DNA of 64,000 nt from SZUA-430 sp965227535 (GTDB taxonomy: Bacteria > Pseudomonadota > Alphaproteobacteria > Micropepsales > Micropepsaceae). The stretch lies in the NCBI GenBank assembly GCA_965227535.1, contig OZ245761.1, positions 4,464,001-4,528,000 of the forward strand, given 5' to 3'. This document shows positions 63,657 to 64,000 of this stretch, in pieces. The notes below the pieces were generated by a model. The model ran no database searches, was not told the origin of the DNA, and saw only the letters and a list, made by a program, of their open reading frames with translations. Position 1 is the first letter of the stretch; each line of letters begins with the position of its first letter. The position numbers and the translations under genes are program-made.

Positions 63657-64000
63657 TTGAAAGACGCTCACAAAGCCGATACGGAACAATCGCCACCTGC
63701 ATGGCACTCGCGTGGCTACCTCCCGCATTGGGAAGCAGGCGAAGTCGCACAATCGATCAACTTCCGGCTCGCGGACAGTTTGCCCGCAGAGGTGCTTGAA
63801 CGCCTGTCCGAGGATCTCAAGGCCCTTGATGACGATGAGAAGAATCTGAAGCGCCGCATCCGCATTGAGGAAGCGCTCGATCGAGGGCATGGGTCAGGCG
63901 CGTTGTCGAGGCCGGCGATAAGCGAACTAGTCGAAAGCGCCTTGCTCCACTTCGACGCCAACCGATATCGCCTGCACGCGTGGTGCTTGATGCCGAACCA
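63657..64000 (+). CDS. REP-associated tyrosine transposase (RAYT), C-terminus cut by window edge
   Basis: Frame open from the TGA at 63642 to the window end; 114 full codons from TTG 63657. Reads WHSRGYLPHWEAGEVAQSIN, then FRLADSLPAEVLERLSEDL, and ends NRYRLHAWCLMPN plus the start of a His codon. These are the N-terminal RAYT motifs; the Y1/HUH-type LMPNH segment falls at the edge and the catalytic Tyr would follow outside. TTG is the only plausible start. The adjacent REP-like hairpin is its expected target. Confidence 0.88.
   Translation, partial: MKDAHKADTEQSPPAWHSRGYLPHWEAGEVAQSINFRLADSLPAEVLERLSEDLKALDDDEKNLKRRIRIEEALDRGHGSGALSRPAISELVESALLHFDANRYRLHAWCLMPN

Overview
The window is G+C-rich, densely packed chromosomal DNA that reads as an alphaproteobacterium. 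Pointers are a TipF-like degenerate EAL protein, a TIGR01459-type HAD hydrolase, DUF2093, UrcA and DUF3035 proteins, a short Pgi, and CATGGCCGGGCTTGACCCGG-type intergenic palindromes. I cannot fix the family; a free-living heterotroph related to Rhodospirillales, Caulobacterales or Micropepsales would fit. I see no tRNA, rRNA, CRISPR array or prophage.

Layout. 1-5.9 kb: an oligopeptide/dipeptide ABC transporter on the minus strand (B, C, D, F), with its probable binding-protein gene cut by the left edge and separated from oppF by one opposite-strand gene. 6-9.7 kb: ABM-fold protein, GNAT acetyltransferase, CaiB-type CoA-transferase, nitronate monooxygenase. 9.7-15.2 kb: a polyamine-type ABC transporter (ATPase, binding protein, two permeases); its ATPase has an unusual Pro/Glu-rich N-terminal extension, and a nested palindrome lies behind the ATPase gene. 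15.3-23.5 kb: AsmA protein, class-III aminotransferase with alanine dehydrogenase, a divergent class-A beta-lactamase-fold protein, a beta/gamma-crystallin. 23.8-29.8 kb: Crp/Fnr regulator, SDR, OmpA lipoprotein, phytochelatin-synthase-like protein, a triple nested palindrome, glutathione peroxidase, TipF-like protein.

29.7-35.6 kb: accessory-looking stretch with a tail-anchored winged-helix protein, a LuxR-type regulator directly followed by a degenerate IS256-transposase-derived gene, then a large TonB-dependent receptor. 35.7-43 kb: small secreted proteins and a tiny coupled ORF, HAD hydrolase, MaoC hydratase, ribF, TetR plus metallo-hydrolase, UrcA, an SDR/dienelactone-hydrolase pair, cytochrome b561. 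43-50.4 kb: housekeeping block ileS-lspA-DUF3035 lipoprotein, then pgi-mutL. 50.4-54 kb: hydrolase, rsmD and rluB separated by a palindromic repeat, tadA. 53.7-59.3 kb: acyl-CoA dehydrogenase, PAS histidine kinase, and an operon of two APH-fold phosphotransferases with an internally deleted amidohydrolase between them. 59.3-64 kb: purD, xseA, DUF2093, an M23 peptidase coupled to an NTF2-like gene whose last codons lie in a REP-like hairpin, followed by the start of a REP-associated transposase cut by the right edge.

The most unusual items are the degenerate IS256 transposase paired with a LuxR regulator, the core-deleted amidohydrolase between two kinase-like paralogs, the nested palindromes, and the extended ABC ATPase.
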